A stretch of 64,000 bases of DNA from Brevundimonas sp. (lineage in GTDB: Bacteria > Pseudomonadota > Alphaproteobacteria > Caulobacterales > Caulobacteraceae), in NCBI RefSeq assembly GCF_027487935.1, contig NZ_JAIYCP010000030.1, positions 1-64,000 of the forward strand. The letters are read 5' to 3'. Position numbers and translations under genes: made by a program. This document shows positions 1 through 8,048 of this stretch, piece by piece; within the stretch, counting starts at the first letter, position 1, and every line of letters starts with the position of its first letter. The notes beneath the pieces are model-generated. The model saw only the letters and a program-made list of their open reading frames with translations, did no database searches and had not been told where the DNA came from.

Positions 1-1
1 G

Positions 2-118
2 CGGCTCAAGACCCTACAAGGCCTCACGCCCTACGAAGCCATCTGCAAGGCGTGGGCTGACGAGCCAGATCGCTTCCGATACGATCCAATCCACCTCACT
101 TCGGGACTGAACACCTAG
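2..118 (+). pseudogene. C-terminal end of an IS481/IS3-type transposase (runs off the left edge)
   Basis: The open frame from the first bases reads RLKTLQGLTPYEAICKAW and ends in HLTSGLNT before TAG. This is the characteristic end of integrase-type (DDE, rve domain) transposases of the IS481/IS3 group, where LTPYE...W...P..F...P.H...GLNT is conserved. Only 38 residues are in the window, so it cannot be said whether the full transposase is intact upstream. No terminal inverted repeat was recognised between the stop and the next gene, 32 bp on. The coding strand matches the following gene, so read-through is possible. The family call is firm; intactness is unknown. Confidence 0.75.
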
Positions 119-150
119 TCCCTTATCCCTGATCCCTGTAACCTTCCCCC

Positions 151-345
151 ATGTCCGACGTCTTCCACACCCCGGCCTCTGTTGATCCGCGCCTGCTCGA
201 GGTGCTGGTCTGCCCTGTCACACGCGGCAAGCTGACCTATGATCGCGAGAAGCAGGAGCTGGTCTCAAAGGGCGCGAAGCTGGCCTTTCCGATCCGCGAC
301 GGCGTGCCGATCATGCTGCCGGAGGAAGCGCGGGCGCTGGACTAG
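151..345 (+). CDS. Trm112-family small protein
   Basis: A 64-residue protein. The core [18 protein letters not shown] followed by [16 protein letters not shown] is the Trm112/YcaR pattern, a small zinc-ribbon-like fold. Eukaryotic Trm112 activates several methyltransferases; the role of the short bacterial members is not well defined. Only one cysteine (in VCPVT) of the four seen in zinc-binding members is present, as is common in proteobacterial versions. It is convergent with the ubiquinone hydroxylase gene, and the two stops overlap by a few bases. The transposase tail lies immediately upstream, so its native promoter may have been displaced. Confidence 0.85.
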   Translation: MSDVFHTPASVDPRLLEVLVCPVTRGKLTYDREKQELVSKGAKLAFPIRDGVPIMLPEEARALD

Positions 346-1595
346 ACCGCCTCTCCCCGTAGCAACCGCGGCAGATCCCCCGTCGCGCCGCCCGCTTCGT
401 GCATGAAGGCACGGCGCAGGGGGGCGATGCGGTTGACGGCAGCCATGCCGAGGGTGCGGGCCAGACGCAAGGGCGCGATGTCGTTGGAGAACAGCCGCAC
501 AAAGCCGTCAAAGCCGGCGGTGAGGGCGGCATTGTCGAACCGGCGCCAGCGGGCGTAGCGGTCCAGCACCGTCTCCGAGCCGATATCCTCCCCCAGCCGC
601 AGGGCACCGACCAGCACCTCGGCGAGGGCGGCGGCGTCCTTCAGTCCCATATTCAGCCCCTGGCCCGCGACCGGATGCACCGCATGGGCCGCGTCACCGA
701 TCAGGGCGGTGCGCGGGGCGGTCAGCTGTTCGGCCAGCTGCAGGGAGAGGGGATAGACAAAACGTGGTCCCAACACCGTGACGTCTTCCAGAAAGTCGCC
801 GAACCGCCGCATCAGGTGGGACAGGAAGGCCTCGTCCGAAGCCGCCTGAAGCGCCTCGCCCCGCCGGGTCGATTCCGTCCAGACCAGGCTGGCCCGACGC
901 CCGGTCAGCGGCAGGATGGCGAAGGGGCCGGACGGCAGGAAATACTCATGGGCGACATTCCCATGGTCCCGCCCGAGAGACACCGTCGCGACGACGCCGC
1001 TCTGTTCATAACCCCAGCCGACCGTCTCGATACCGGCAGCCTTGCGGACGGCAGAGGCACGGCCTTCCGCAGCCACGACCAGCGAGGCCTCGATCACAGC
1101 GCCGTCCGCGAGAGTCACCCGCGACAGGGCCGCGCCCGCCTCGACCTTGACCACCGATGCGGGGGCCCGGACCTCGATCCCGGCCGCCGCCACCGCTTCG
1201 GAGAGGGCAAGGCGGATACGACGGTTTTCGACCAGATAGCCGAGCGGCTCGCCGTCCGTCCGATCACCGATTTCGTCAGCGTCGAAACGCAGGAAGGCGG
1301 GGGACTGCGAACGCGTCGCCGCCCCGGGCCGTCGTCCGTCCGTGACCAGAATCCGATCCATGCGGCAGGCATGGGGCCGCAGAGCCGTACCGACGCCGAG
1401 GGCGTCCAGCATGCGGAAGGTCGAGAAGGCGATGGCGGTGGACCGCCCGTCAAAGGTCGGTGCCAGCTGGGCGTCGAACGGCTGCGGATCGACCAGAACG
1501 ACCCTCAGCCCGCCCTGCGCTGCGGCGAGTGCAAAGGTCGCTCCGGCGAGGCCGGCACCGGCGATAATGACGTCATAGCGGTCGGTCTGGCTCAT
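342..1595 (-). CDS. UbiH/UbiF/VisC-family FAD-dependent hydroxylase (ubiquinone biosynthesis)
   Basis: A flavoprotein monooxygenase of 417 residues, inferred to hydroxylate the benzoquinone ring during ubiquinone synthesis. The FAD-binding GAGLAG loop is at residues 13-18 after a short beta strand (YDVIIAG). The second FAD motif, [18 protein letters not shown], is near residue 290. The start at [11 protein letters not shown] is chosen because it puts the Rossmann strand at the usual distance from the N terminus; an in-frame ATG at 1700 would add 35 residues of unlikely sequence. Which ring position it modifies cannot be told from sequence. The gene is divergent from ftsK, with a possible CtrA site in the shared promoter region. 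Confidence 0.9.
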   Translation of the reverse strand: MSQTDRYDVIIAGAGLAGATFALAAAQGGLRVVLVDPQPFDAQLAPTFDGRSTAIAFSTFRMLDALGVGTALRPHACRMDRILVTDGRRPGAATRSQSPAFLRFDADEIGDRTDGEPLGYLVENRRIRLALSEAVAAAGIEVRAPASVVKVEAGAALSRVTLADGAVIEASLVVAAEGRASAVRKAAGIETVGWGYEQSGVVATVSLGRDHGNVAHEYFLPSGPFAILPLTGRRASLVWTESTRRGEALQAASDEAFLSHLMRRFGDFLEDVTVLGPRFVYPLSLQLAEQLTAPRTALIGDAAHAVHPVAGQGLNMGLKDAAALAEVLVGALRLGEDIGSETVLDRYARWRRFDNAALTAGFDGFVRLFSNDIAPLRLARTLGMAAVNRIAPLRRAFMHEAGGATGDLPRLLRGEAV

Positions 1596-1648
1596 GGGGC
1601 CGTTGTCGCGCCGCAGGAGCGCAACGTCCAGTGCGGCAGAGTCGCTGG

Positions 1649-1665
1649 TAAACAGCCCTTTAACC
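1649..1665 (+). promoter_or_regulatory. Possible CtrA site between the UbiH-like gene and ftsK
   Basis: The sequence reads TAAA-N7-TTAACC, one mismatch from the CtrA consensus TTAA-N7-TTAACC, and lies 53 bp upstream of the ftsK ATG. A GAGTC (GANTC, the CcrM methylation pattern) begins at 1639. Both are typical of cell-cycle promoters in this order. The match is imperfect and isolated, so the assignment is tentative. Confidence 0.4.
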
Positions 1666-1717
1666 CTCCCTGCGCGACAACAGGCAACTGTCCCGTCCAT
1701 CCGGAGTTCGTCGCCGC

Positions 1718-4069
1718 ATGTCCGCCGCCCTCGCCATCGGCCAGCGTGCCTGGGTCAGCGCCCGCATCCTGTGGGGCGCGCCGGTCTCGGTGAAATTCCG
1801 CGGCGTGCTTCAGGCCCTGCTGGCAGCCCTGCTGCTGGTGGCCCTGATCTCGTGGAACCCTGCGGATCCCAGCCTCAACGCGGCATCGGGGGCCGCCCCG
1901 ACCAACTGGCTGGGCCTGAACGGGGCCCTGTTCGCCGATCTTTTCATGCAGTCACTGGGTCTGGGAGCCTGGCCCGCCGCCGTCCTGCTCATTGCCTTCG
2001 GTCTGGCAGCCGCCATCGGCGACGCCATCCAGCAAAGGCTGAAGCCCTCGCCGCTCAAGGCCCTGTCTGCAACGGGCGGCGTCCTGGCGCTTTCGGCGGC
2101 CCTGTCGGCCCTGGCGGCGCCGGCGGCCTGGCCGCTGGCCGCGGGCCTCGGCGGCCTGTGGGGTGACGCGACCGTCGGTGTGATCGAATGGATCTGCGAC
2201 GGTCTTCGCCTGCCCGGTGCGCCGGTCTTCGCCGGCCTGCTGTTCCTGCCGCTCGGCCTGTGGGGCATCGCCTATGCGATCGGCCTGCGACCCTCAGACC
2301 TTCGTGAAGGCCTCGCCTGGGCCAGGGGCATTCGCAGCCCGGCGCCCCCGGCCCCGAAATCTCGCCGCGCCGCCGTCAAGGCCCCGCCGCGCCCGCGCCC
2401 GGCGCTGGAGCTGGACGACGAGCCCGGCGCGCTCGAACCATCCCCGCCATGGGAGACGCCGGCATCCGTCCGTACGGCACCGGAGCCCAAGGTCGCCGCG
2501 GCCAAGGCCCCGAAGCAACGCCGCGAGGCCGACGACAGCCAGGCCGCCTTCGATTTCGCCCGCCCCTCGACGGGTTTCGACCTGCCGCCCCTGTCGATGC
2601 TGACAAAGCCGGCCAAACGGGTCGCCTCGGTCGATGAGGAGGCCCTGAAACAGAACGCCAAGATGCTGGAGGGCGTACTGCAGGAGTTCGGCGTGCGCGG
2701 CGTGATCGACCAGATCCGTCCCGGCCCCGTCGTAACCCTGTACGAACTGGTCCCCGCCCCCGGCGTGAAACACGGGCGGGTCGTGGCCCTGAGCGACGAC
2801 ATCGCCCGCTCGATGTCCGCCCGCGCCTGCCGCATCTCGGTCGTGCCGGGACGCAACGCCATCGGGATCGAACTGCCCAACGCCCGCCGCGAGACCGTCT
2901 ATCTGCGCGACCTGCTGGCCTCGACCGAATACGACAAGCCGGCTCACCTGCTGCCCCTGGCCCTGGGCGAGACCATCGGCGGGGAGCCCTATGTCGCCGA
3001 TCTGGCGCGCATGCCCCACCTGCTGATCGCCGGCACCACCGGCTCGGGCAAGTCGGTCGGGGTCAATGCCATGATCCTGTCGATTCTCTACCGGCACAGC
3101 CCGGCGGAATGCCGCTTCATCATGATCGATCCCAAGATGCTGGAGCTGTCGGTCTATGACGGCATCCCGCACCTGCTGGCCCCGGTCGTCACCGACCCGA
3201 AGAAGGCGGTCGTCGCGCTGAAATGGACCGTGCGCGAGATGGAGGACCGCTATCGGCGGATGTCCAAGCTCGGCGTGCGCAACATCGCCTCCTATAACGA
3301 GCGCGCCCGCGAGGCCGTGGCCAAGGGCGAGCATTTCGAACGCACCGTCCAGACCGGCTTCGATGAGCAGGGCCGCCCGGTCTATGAATCCGAAAAAATC
3401 CGGCCTGAGCCCCTGCCCTTCCTCGTCGTCGTCATGGACGAGATGGCTGATCTGATGCTGGTCGCCGGCAAGGATGTGGAAGGTGCCGTCCAGCGTCTGG
3501 CCCAGATGGCCCGCGCCGCCGGCATCCACCTGATCATGGCCACCCAGCGACCCTCGGTCGACGTCATCACAGGCACGATCAAGGCCAATTTCCCGACCCG
3601 GATCAGCTTCCAGGTCACCTCGAAGATCGACAGCCGCACCATCCTCGGCGAACAGGGCGGCGAGCAGCTGCTGGGCCAGGGCGACATGCTCTACATGGCC
3701 GGCGGCGGCCGCATCACCCGCCTGCACGGGCCCTTCGTGACCGATCATGAGGTGGATGAGGTCTGCAAACACCTGCGCAGCCAGGGCGAGCCCGACTATC
3801 TCGACCTGATCACCGACGATCCGGACGGCGACGGCGACGCGGCCGGGTTCGATGACGAAGGCGGTGGCTCGGGCGACGACCTCTATGACCGCGCCGTGGC
3901 TGTGGTCACCCGCGACCGCAAGGCCTCGACCAGCTACATCCAGCGGCGCCTGCAGATCGGCTACAACCGCGCCGCCTCCCTGATCGAGCGGATGGAACAG
4001 GAAGGCGTGGTCAGCCCCGCCAACCATGCGGGCAAGCGCGATATCCTTGCCGGCCCGCCGCCGATGTAG
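1718..4069 (+). CDS. ftsK: DNA translocase FtsK
   Basis: A septal DNA pump of 783 residues that couples division with chromosome unlinking. The N-terminal ~190 residues contain several hydrophobic membrane segments. A Pro/Ala/Arg-rich linker follows (about 200-290). The alpha/beta motor has Walker A GTTGSGKS near residue 438 and a Walker B-like stretch ([13 protein letters not shown]) near 566. The C-terminal gamma winged helix (about 720-783, [20 protein letters not shown]) would read KOPS-type polarity sequences. Length and order are normal for the family, with a shorter linker than in E. coli. It is divergent from the hydroxylase gene and followed by lolA, as in many proteobacteria. Confidence 0.97.
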   Translation: MSAALAIGQRAWVSARILWGAPVSVKFRGVLQALLAALLLVALISWNPADPSLNAASGAAPTNWLGLNGALFADLFMQSLGLGAWPAAVLLIAFGLAAAIGDAIQQRLKPSPLKALSATGGVLALSAALSALAAPAAWPLAAGLGGLWGDATVGVIEWICDGLRLPGAPVFAGLLFLPLGLWGIAYAIGLRPSDLREGLAWARGIRSPAPPAPKSRRAAVKAPPRPRPALELDDEPGALEPSPPWETPASVRTAPEPKVAAAKAPKQRREADDSQAAFDFARPSTGFDLPPLSMLTKPAKRVASVDEEALKQNAKMLEGVLQEFGVRGVIDQIRPGPVVTLYELVPAPGVKHGRVVALSDDIARSMSARACRISVVPGRNAIGIELPNARRETVYLRDLLASTEYDKPAHLLPLALGETIGGEPYVADLARMPHLLIAGTTGSGKSVGVNAMILSILYRHSPAECRFIMIDPKMLELSVYDGIPHLLAPVVTDPKKAVVALKWTVREMEDRYRRMSKLGVRNIASYNERAREAVAKGEHFERTVQTGFDEQGRPVYESEKIRPEPLPFLVVVMDEMADLMLVAGKDVEGAVQRLAQMARAAGIHLIMATQRPSVDVITGTIKANFPTRISFQVTSKIDSRTILGEQGGEQLLGQGDMLYMAGGGRITRLHGPFVTDHEVDEVCKHLRSQGEPDYLDLITDDPDGDGDAAGFDDEGGGSGDDLYDRAVAVVTRDRKASTSYIQRRLQIGYNRAASLIERMEQEGVVSPANHAGKRDILAGPPPM

Positions 4070-4261
4070 CCGGCAACGTCGGAGTCCCCGCTGCGTTCGG
4101 GACCCGTCGTCCTCGCTTCGAAGCTGAACAGGGCTTCATCGGGGTGCCGGAATATGGTCAGGCTCGCGTCATGCTGCCGCCACTCACGGATCGCATGACG
4201 GCAAGACCAACAACCATCCTGACCCCGGCATAACCCCGGGATGACGGAGGAGAAGACCCTG

Positions 4262-4894
4262 ATGACCGTCTCACGCCGCGCCTTTGCACTCGGAACCGCC
4301 GCCATCGCGGCCGTCGCTGCCATGCCTGCCGCCGCCCAGGGTGAACTGTCGGCCGAGGACCGCGCGACTCTGGCCCAGGCCCAGACCTATCTGCAGGGCC
4401 TGACCTCGGCCCAGGGCAATTTCGTCGAGACCTCGGGGGCCCAGCGCCGCGAAGGCCGGTTCTGGCTGCAACGGCCCGGCAAGATGCGGTTCGAATACAC
4501 CAGCCCGGCCGGCCTGCTGGTCGTATCCGACGGGTCGAACGTCAAACGCTATGACCCGCGCCTCAATGTCTTCCGTCAGGTGCCGCTGGGCGCGACGCCC
4601 CTGTCGACCTTCCTGGCCCGCAATGTCCGCTTCGATCAGGGGGTGCGCATCGACCGGGTCACCCGGATGGCGTCGGGCGCCTTTGCCATCACCGCCCGGG
4701 ACGCCCGCCGTCCGGAGGAGGGCTCTGTCATTCTGTCCTTCGCGGGCAATCCCATTCGGCTGCATGAATGGACCATCCGTGACGCCCAGGGCGGCAGTAC
4801 CCGGACCCAGCTGACCACCCTGACCCCGGCCTCCAACCTGGCCGCCAGCCTGTTCCAGCTGCGCGACCCGACCCGCCGCCCGGGCCGGAACTGA
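4262..4894 (+). CDS. lolA: Outer-membrane lipoprotein carrier protein LolA
   Basis: A periplasmic chaperone, 210 residues, that receives mature lipoproteins from LolCDE and carries them to the outer membrane. The start at 4262 is preferred over an in-frame ATG at 4241 because GGAGGAG lies at the right distance upstream of it. The N terminus (MTVSRRAFALG, an SRRAF twin-arginine-like stretch) leads into a hydrophobic segment ending AAAQ, a signal peptide. The family core is visible: AQGNFVET, the RPGKMRFEY strand near residue 80, and LLVVSDGSNVKRYDPR. It follows ftsK by 192 bp. With lptE, lnt and mltA it is part of the envelope theme of this window. Confidence 0.93.
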   Translation: MTVSRRAFALGTAAIAAVAAMPAAAQGELSAEDRATLAQAQTYLQGLTSAQGNFVETSGAQRREGRFWLQRPGKMRFEYTSPAGLLVVSDGSNVKRYDPRLNVFRQVPLGATPLSTFLARNVRFDQGVRIDRVTRMASGAFAITARDARRPEEGSVILSFAGNPIRLHEWTIRDAQGGSTRTQLTTLTPASNLAASLFQLRDPTRRPGRN

Positions 4895-4895
4895 T

Positions 4896-4912
4896 TTCGC
4901 CTGAGGGGCGAA
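4896..4912 (+). terminator. Short hairpin just after lolA
   Basis: TTCGCC and GGCGAA flank a 5-nt loop immediately after the lolA stop. There is no T-tract, so it may only stabilise the 3' end or act weakly. Confidence 0.35.
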
Positions 4913-4919
4913 CATACGT

Positions 4920-4949
4920 TTGACATTTTTCGTCAACCGTGGCACTTTC
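4920..4949 (+). promoter_or_regulatory. Promoter-like sequence upstream of a possible small RNA
   Basis: A perfect TTGACA hexamer (4920-4925) is followed 16 bases later by GCACTTTC (4942-4949), a partial match to the Caulobacter housekeeping -10 pattern GCTANAWC. No open reading frame follows before a strong terminator. TTGAC/GTCAA also form a small inverted repeat here, an alternative explanation. Confidence 0.35.
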
Positions 4950-4954
4950 ATCAC

Positions 4955-5059
4955 AGGTCGGCGGGAGCCGAACTGAACCGCTCCGGATTTCATCCCCTTC
5001 CCGGCGGCAAGAGAGACAAACCTTCCAGCGCCCGGTCCCCCCCGACCGGGCGCTTTTTT
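4955..5059 (+). ncRNA. Possible small RNA between lolA and xthA
   Basis: This is a non-coding stretch of about 105 nt, bounded by a TTGACA-type promoter candidate and ending in a textbook intrinsic terminator. It contains a small CGGC-GGGA-GCCG hairpin near its 5' end. The neighbouring genes do not need the terminator at this distance: lolA ends 134 nt upstream and the next gene starts 222 nt downstream. No known RNA family was recognised. The exact 5' end is a guess. Confidence 0.35.
5028..5059 (+). terminator. Strong Rho-independent terminator
   Basis: Two perfectly complementary 10-base arms (GCGCCCGGTC / GACCGGGCGC) enclose a 6-nt C loop and are followed directly by six T residues. This is the clearest intrinsic terminator in the window. 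It ends transcription on the plus strand after lolA or after the possible small RNA. Confidence 0.9.
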
Positions 5060-5061
5060 GT

Positions 5062-5238
5062 GCTTTCGTCATTCCGGGCGCAGCGCAGCGGAGACCCGGA
5101 ACCCAGCGGCGCCGCGAAGGCGGCGAAAAACCGCCGGAAAGGCGGACGCCCGCGCTCCCGACAGGTTCGCGCTCGCGCGCGCCGCTGGGTTCCGGGTCTG
5201 CGCCTCGCAAGCGAGGCTCCGCCCGGAATGACGAAAGC
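5062..5238. repeat. Long imperfect palindromic intergenic repeat
   Basis: Ends 5062-5080 and 5220-5238 are 19-bp perfect inverted repeats (GCTTTCGTCATTCCGGGCG and its complement). A second perfect pair of 20 bp lies inside (5092-5111 and 5180-5199). The middle is rich in GCG-type hairpins. The element would fold into one long stem and has no coding content. It resembles the REP/RUP-like palindromic repeats scattered between genes in alphaproteobacteria. Confidence 0.85.
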
Positions 5239-5281
5239 AGGGGGTCAACGATCCCTACCCGAAGATGCTAGAGCCACCTCC

Positions 5282-6076
5282 ATGCTTCGTATCGCCACCT
5301 GGAACATCAACTCCGTCCGCCTGCGCATCGACCAGGTCGCGCGGTTCGTCGCCGAGAGCGGGACCGACGTCCTGTGCCTGCAGGAGATCAAATGCCTGGA
5401 GGACCAGTTCCCTCGTGGAGCCTTTGAGGCCATGGGCCTGCCCTACCTCAAGATCGGCGGGCAGAAGGGCTGGCACGGGGTGGCGATCGCCAGCCGCAAA
5501 CCGATCACCGAGGCGCCGGTTCTCGATGTCTGCCGCGAGAAACACGCCCGTTGCGTCGGGGTGATGGTCGACGGCGTCGAGGTGCAGAATTTCTACATCC
5601 CCGCTGGCGGCGACATCGCCGACCGGGCCCTGAACCCGAAATTCGATCACAAGATGGATTTCTACGAACGCCTGACCGCCGAAATGGCAGGGCGGGACAA
5701 ACAGCGGCCCCTCGTGCTGGCGGGCGATTTCAACATCGCGCCGGGCGAGAACGACGTCTGGAACCACCGCTATATGTCGAAGATCGTCAGCCACACCCCG
5801 GTCGAGGTCGAGACCTTGCGCCGGCTTCAGGCGGCCGGCGGTTTTGCCGATGTGGTGCGCGACCAGATCCCGGAGCCGACCAAACTGGCCAGCTGGTGGA
5901 GCTATCGCGCGGCCGATTTCCGCAAATCCAACCGCGGCCTGCGCCTCGACCATCTGTGGACCTCGCCCGGCCTGACCCCTGCGGTGAAGGCCGGCAGCGC
6001 CCGCATCCATGACACCGTCCGCGAATGGACCCAGCCCAGCGACCACGCGCCGGTGACGATGGATCTGGAGGTCTGA
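5282..6076 (+). CDS. xthA: Exodeoxyribonuclease III
   Basis: A 264-residue AP endonuclease/3'-5' exonuclease for base-excision repair. The EEP-nuclease landmarks appear in order: WNINSVR at the N terminus, the metal-binding glutamate in LCLQEIK, GDFNIAP near residue 155, and SDHAPVTMDL at the C terminus. Start is at MLRIATWN, immediately after the palindromic repeat; the frame stays open further upstream, but that would translate the repeat. It is convergent with the following minus-strand gene, whose stop abuts this one. Confidence 0.95.
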   Translation: MLRIATWNINSVRLRIDQVARFVAESGTDVLCLQEIKCLEDQFPRGAFEAMGLPYLKIGGQKGWHGVAIASRKPITEAPVLDVCREKHARCVGVMVDGVEVQNFYIPAGGDIADRALNPKFDHKMDFYERLTAEMAGRDKQRPLVLAGDFNIAPGENDVWNHRYMSKIVSHTPVEVETLRRLQAAGGFADVVRDQIPEPTKLASWWSYRAADFRKSNRGLRLDHLWTSPGLTPAVKAGSARIHDTVREWTQPSDHAPVTMDLEV

Positions 6077-6583
6077 TCAGGTCGTCGGCGCGGGGTAGCG
6101 GGCCTTCAGTACCTCCACCTCGGACTTGCTCCAGGTGACTATGTGCCCGGCGCCGTCACTCACCCTGACGGCGATCGGTTCGGCCATAAGAGATAGAGCC
6201 TGCTGGCCCGAGATGCTCAACCATGGATGCTCCGGATAGGCCCGCCGGAACGCGGCTTCACTGGTGAACATCGGGACCAGGGGCGATGGTGTTTCGGACG
6301 TCACGGACCAGAGCTCGATCTGCGTCCTGGCAGTCAGTCGACCGTCCGGACCCAGCGCTGCCTGTAACGCTTCGAAGGATTGCTGTGTGATGCGGACATA
6401 GACCTTCTGCTCCATGAACGCCGCCTCGAAGCGCTGCTGCCCTGACTGACTGTGCACGGCATACTGCAACAGAGCCTCAAGCGGGCTGTCGGGCGTCCGG
6501 TCCTCGTGCGTCGCGGACTGGGCCGTCGCACCCATGGGCGCGCAGGCCAGCAGCAGGCAACCGAGCCCGGCCGCCACCCTCAC
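6077..6583 (-). CDS. Secreted protein with SseB-like N-terminal domain
   Basis: 168 residues with a signal peptide (LGCLLLACAPMGATAQS). The rest follows the SseB N-terminal domain pattern: a small helical part, VYVRI, then PLVPMFTSEAAFRRA, a serine-glycine turn and WSKSEVEVLKA at the end. SseB-like domains are usually cytoplasmic or in secretion-associated proteins; a signal peptide is less usual. The GTG start overlaps the TGA of the cenR gene (GTGA), so the two are probably translationally coupled. A functional link to envelope regulation is an inference from that coupling only. Confidence 0.7.
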   Translation of the reverse strand: MRVAAGLGCLLLACAPMGATAQSATHEDRTPDSPLEALLQYAVHSQSGQQRFEAAFMEQKVYVRITQQSFEALQAALGPDGRLTARTQIELWSVTSETPSPLVPMFTSEAAFRRAYPEHPWLSISGQQALSLMAEPIAVRVSDGAGHIVTWSKSEVEVLKARYPAPTT

Positions 6584-7266
6584 GGCTGCAGCCGGTATCC
6601 GCCAGCGTCCGTCAGCAGAAGCCTTGCCTGGCCCGGCTCGGGCTCGATCTTCTGGCGCAGGCGGTAGATGTGGGTTTCCAGGGTGTGGGTGGTGACCCCG
6701 GCGTTATAGCCCCAGACCTCGGTCAGCAGTTCCTCGCGCGACACGGCCTTGGCCCCGGCGCGATAGAGGTATTTGAGGATGTTGGTTTCCTTCTCGGTCA
6801 GGCGGACCTTCTTCGCCTTGTCGTCGATCAGGACCTTGGCCGCCGGGCGGAACTCATAGGGGCCGATCCGGAAGACCGCGTCCTCTGACTGTTCGTGGCT
6901 GCGCAGATGGGCGCGAATCCGGGCCAGCAGGACCGCAAACCGGAACGGCTTGGTCACATAGTCATTGGCCCCCGACTCCAGCCCCAGAACGGTGTCGGAA
7001 TCGGAAGACTGGCCGGTCAGCATGATGATCGGGGTCGAAACCCCGTCCTTGCGCAGCAGGCGGCAGGCCTCGCGGCCGTCCATGTCGGGCAGGTCGACAT
7101 CCAGCAGGATCAGATCGGCCCGGACCTCGCGGCCCATGCGAACGCCCTCGGTCGCGGTCGAGGCCTGGACCGGGCGAAACGCCTCATGCAAGGCCAGCTG
7201 CTCGGCCAGGGCTTCGCGCAGGTCGTCGTCGTCGTCGATGATCAGGATGGTCTTGGGCGTAGGCAT
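6580..7266 (-). CDS. cenR: OmpR-type response regulator, CenR orthologue
   Basis: 228 residues. The receiver domain has the acidic run DDDDD at 11-15, phospho-acceptor Asp56 (LLDVDLPDMDGRE), Thr in MLTGQ and Lys in YVTKPFR. A C-terminal winged helix follows (KETNILKYLYR ... TLETHIYRLRQKIE). Start at MPTPKTILIIDD; an upstream ATG adds 12 residues. In Caulobacter the response regulator in this position relative to leuS, holA and parB is CenR, an essential envelope regulator paired with kinase CenK. The identity rests on sequence type plus gene order. No kinase gene is next to it, as expected for an orphan. Confidence 0.8.
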   Translation of the reverse strand: MPTPKTILIIDDDDDLREALAEQLALHEAFRPVQASTATEGVRMGREVRADLILLDVDLPDMDGREACRLLRKDGVSTPIIMLTGQSSDSDTVLGLESGANDYVTKPFRFAVLLARIRAHLRSHEQSEDAVFRIGPYEFRPAAKVLIDDKAKKVRLTEKETNILKYLYRAGAKAVSREELLTEVWGYNAGVTTHTLETHIYRLRQKIEPEPGQARLLLTDAGGYRLQP

Positions 7267-7337
7267 GGATACCAGAATGGAGGGCGTTGCCCGATCCGCC
7301 AAGGGTTGGACCCGAAGCAGTGCGGTTTTCAGTCCCT

Positions 7338-8048
7338 TCAGGGCGATTCAGGGGGCTTTCGTTCCCCGAAAAGCGACGAACCGACGCGGACATGGGTCGC
7401 GCCGAAGCGGATCGCGGTCTCATAATCGCCGCTCATCCCCATTGAGAGGGCCTCCAGCCCATGACGATGGGCAAGCTTGCGCAGCAGGGCGAAATGCGGT
7501 CCCGGTGCCTCGTCGGCAGGAGGAATGCACATCAGGCCTTCGACGATCAGGCCGGCGGCGCGGGCATGGTCGAGCAGTTCGCTGACCCCGGCGGGCAGGA
7601 CGCCGGCCTTCTGGGGCTCAGCACCGGTATTGACCTGGATCAGCACATGAACCGGTTTGCCGGCGCGGGCGCCCGCCGCCGCAAGGGCATCGGCCAGCTT
7701 CGGCCGGTCGAGGGTCTCGATGACGTCGAACAGGGCCACGGCCTCGGCGGCCTTGTTCGACTGCAAGGGCCCGATCAGCCGGAGCTCAAGGCCCGGGACG
7801 CTGTTGCGACGCCCGTCCCAGCGACCCTGCGCCTCCTGCACCCGGTTTTCACCAAACACCCTCTGGCCGGCGGCGAGCGCCGCATCGATCGCCCCGGGCG
7901 GCTGGGTCTTGGATACCGCGGTCAGGGTCACACTGCCCGGATCCCGGCCCGCGACACCGCAGGCATCGGATATGCCGCGCCGGACACGCTCAAGCCGGGC
8001 GGCGACCGCGCTGGACGGCGGAGCGGGATCGGGAGAAGAGAGGGTCAT
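7338..8048 (-). CDS. YggS/PROSC-family pyridoxal phosphate homeostasis protein
   Basis: A 236-residue single-domain TIM-barrel PLP-binding protein. Lys47 in TAVSKTQ is the expected PLP lysine, followed by FGENRVQEAQ. HVLIQVNTGAEPQKAG, GLMCIPP, LSMGMSGDYETAI and the C-terminal ATHVRVGSSLFGER are all family signatures. Members bind PLP and keep its pool in balance rather than catalyse a known reaction. The ATG at 8046-8048 overlaps the start codon of the divergent ThiE-like gene. No Shine-Dalgarno sequence is seen upstream, so a slightly downstream start is possible. Confidence 0.93.
   Translation of the reverse strand: MTLSSPDPAPPSSAVAARLERVRRGISDACGVAGRDPGSVTLTAVSKTQPPGAIDAALAAGQRVFGENRVQEAQGRWDGRRNSVPGLELRLIGPLQSNKAAEAVALFDVIETLDRPKLADALAAAGARAGKPVHVLIQVNTGAEPQKAGVLPAGVSELLDHARAAGLIVEGLMCIPPADEAPGPHFALLRKLAHRHGLEALSMGMSGDYETAIRFGATHVRVGSSLFGERKPPESP

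Noticed and set aside
1..118. Intact insertion sequence at the left edge
   Set aside because: Only the transposase end is visible and no terminal inverted repeat was recognised, so completeness cannot be claimed.
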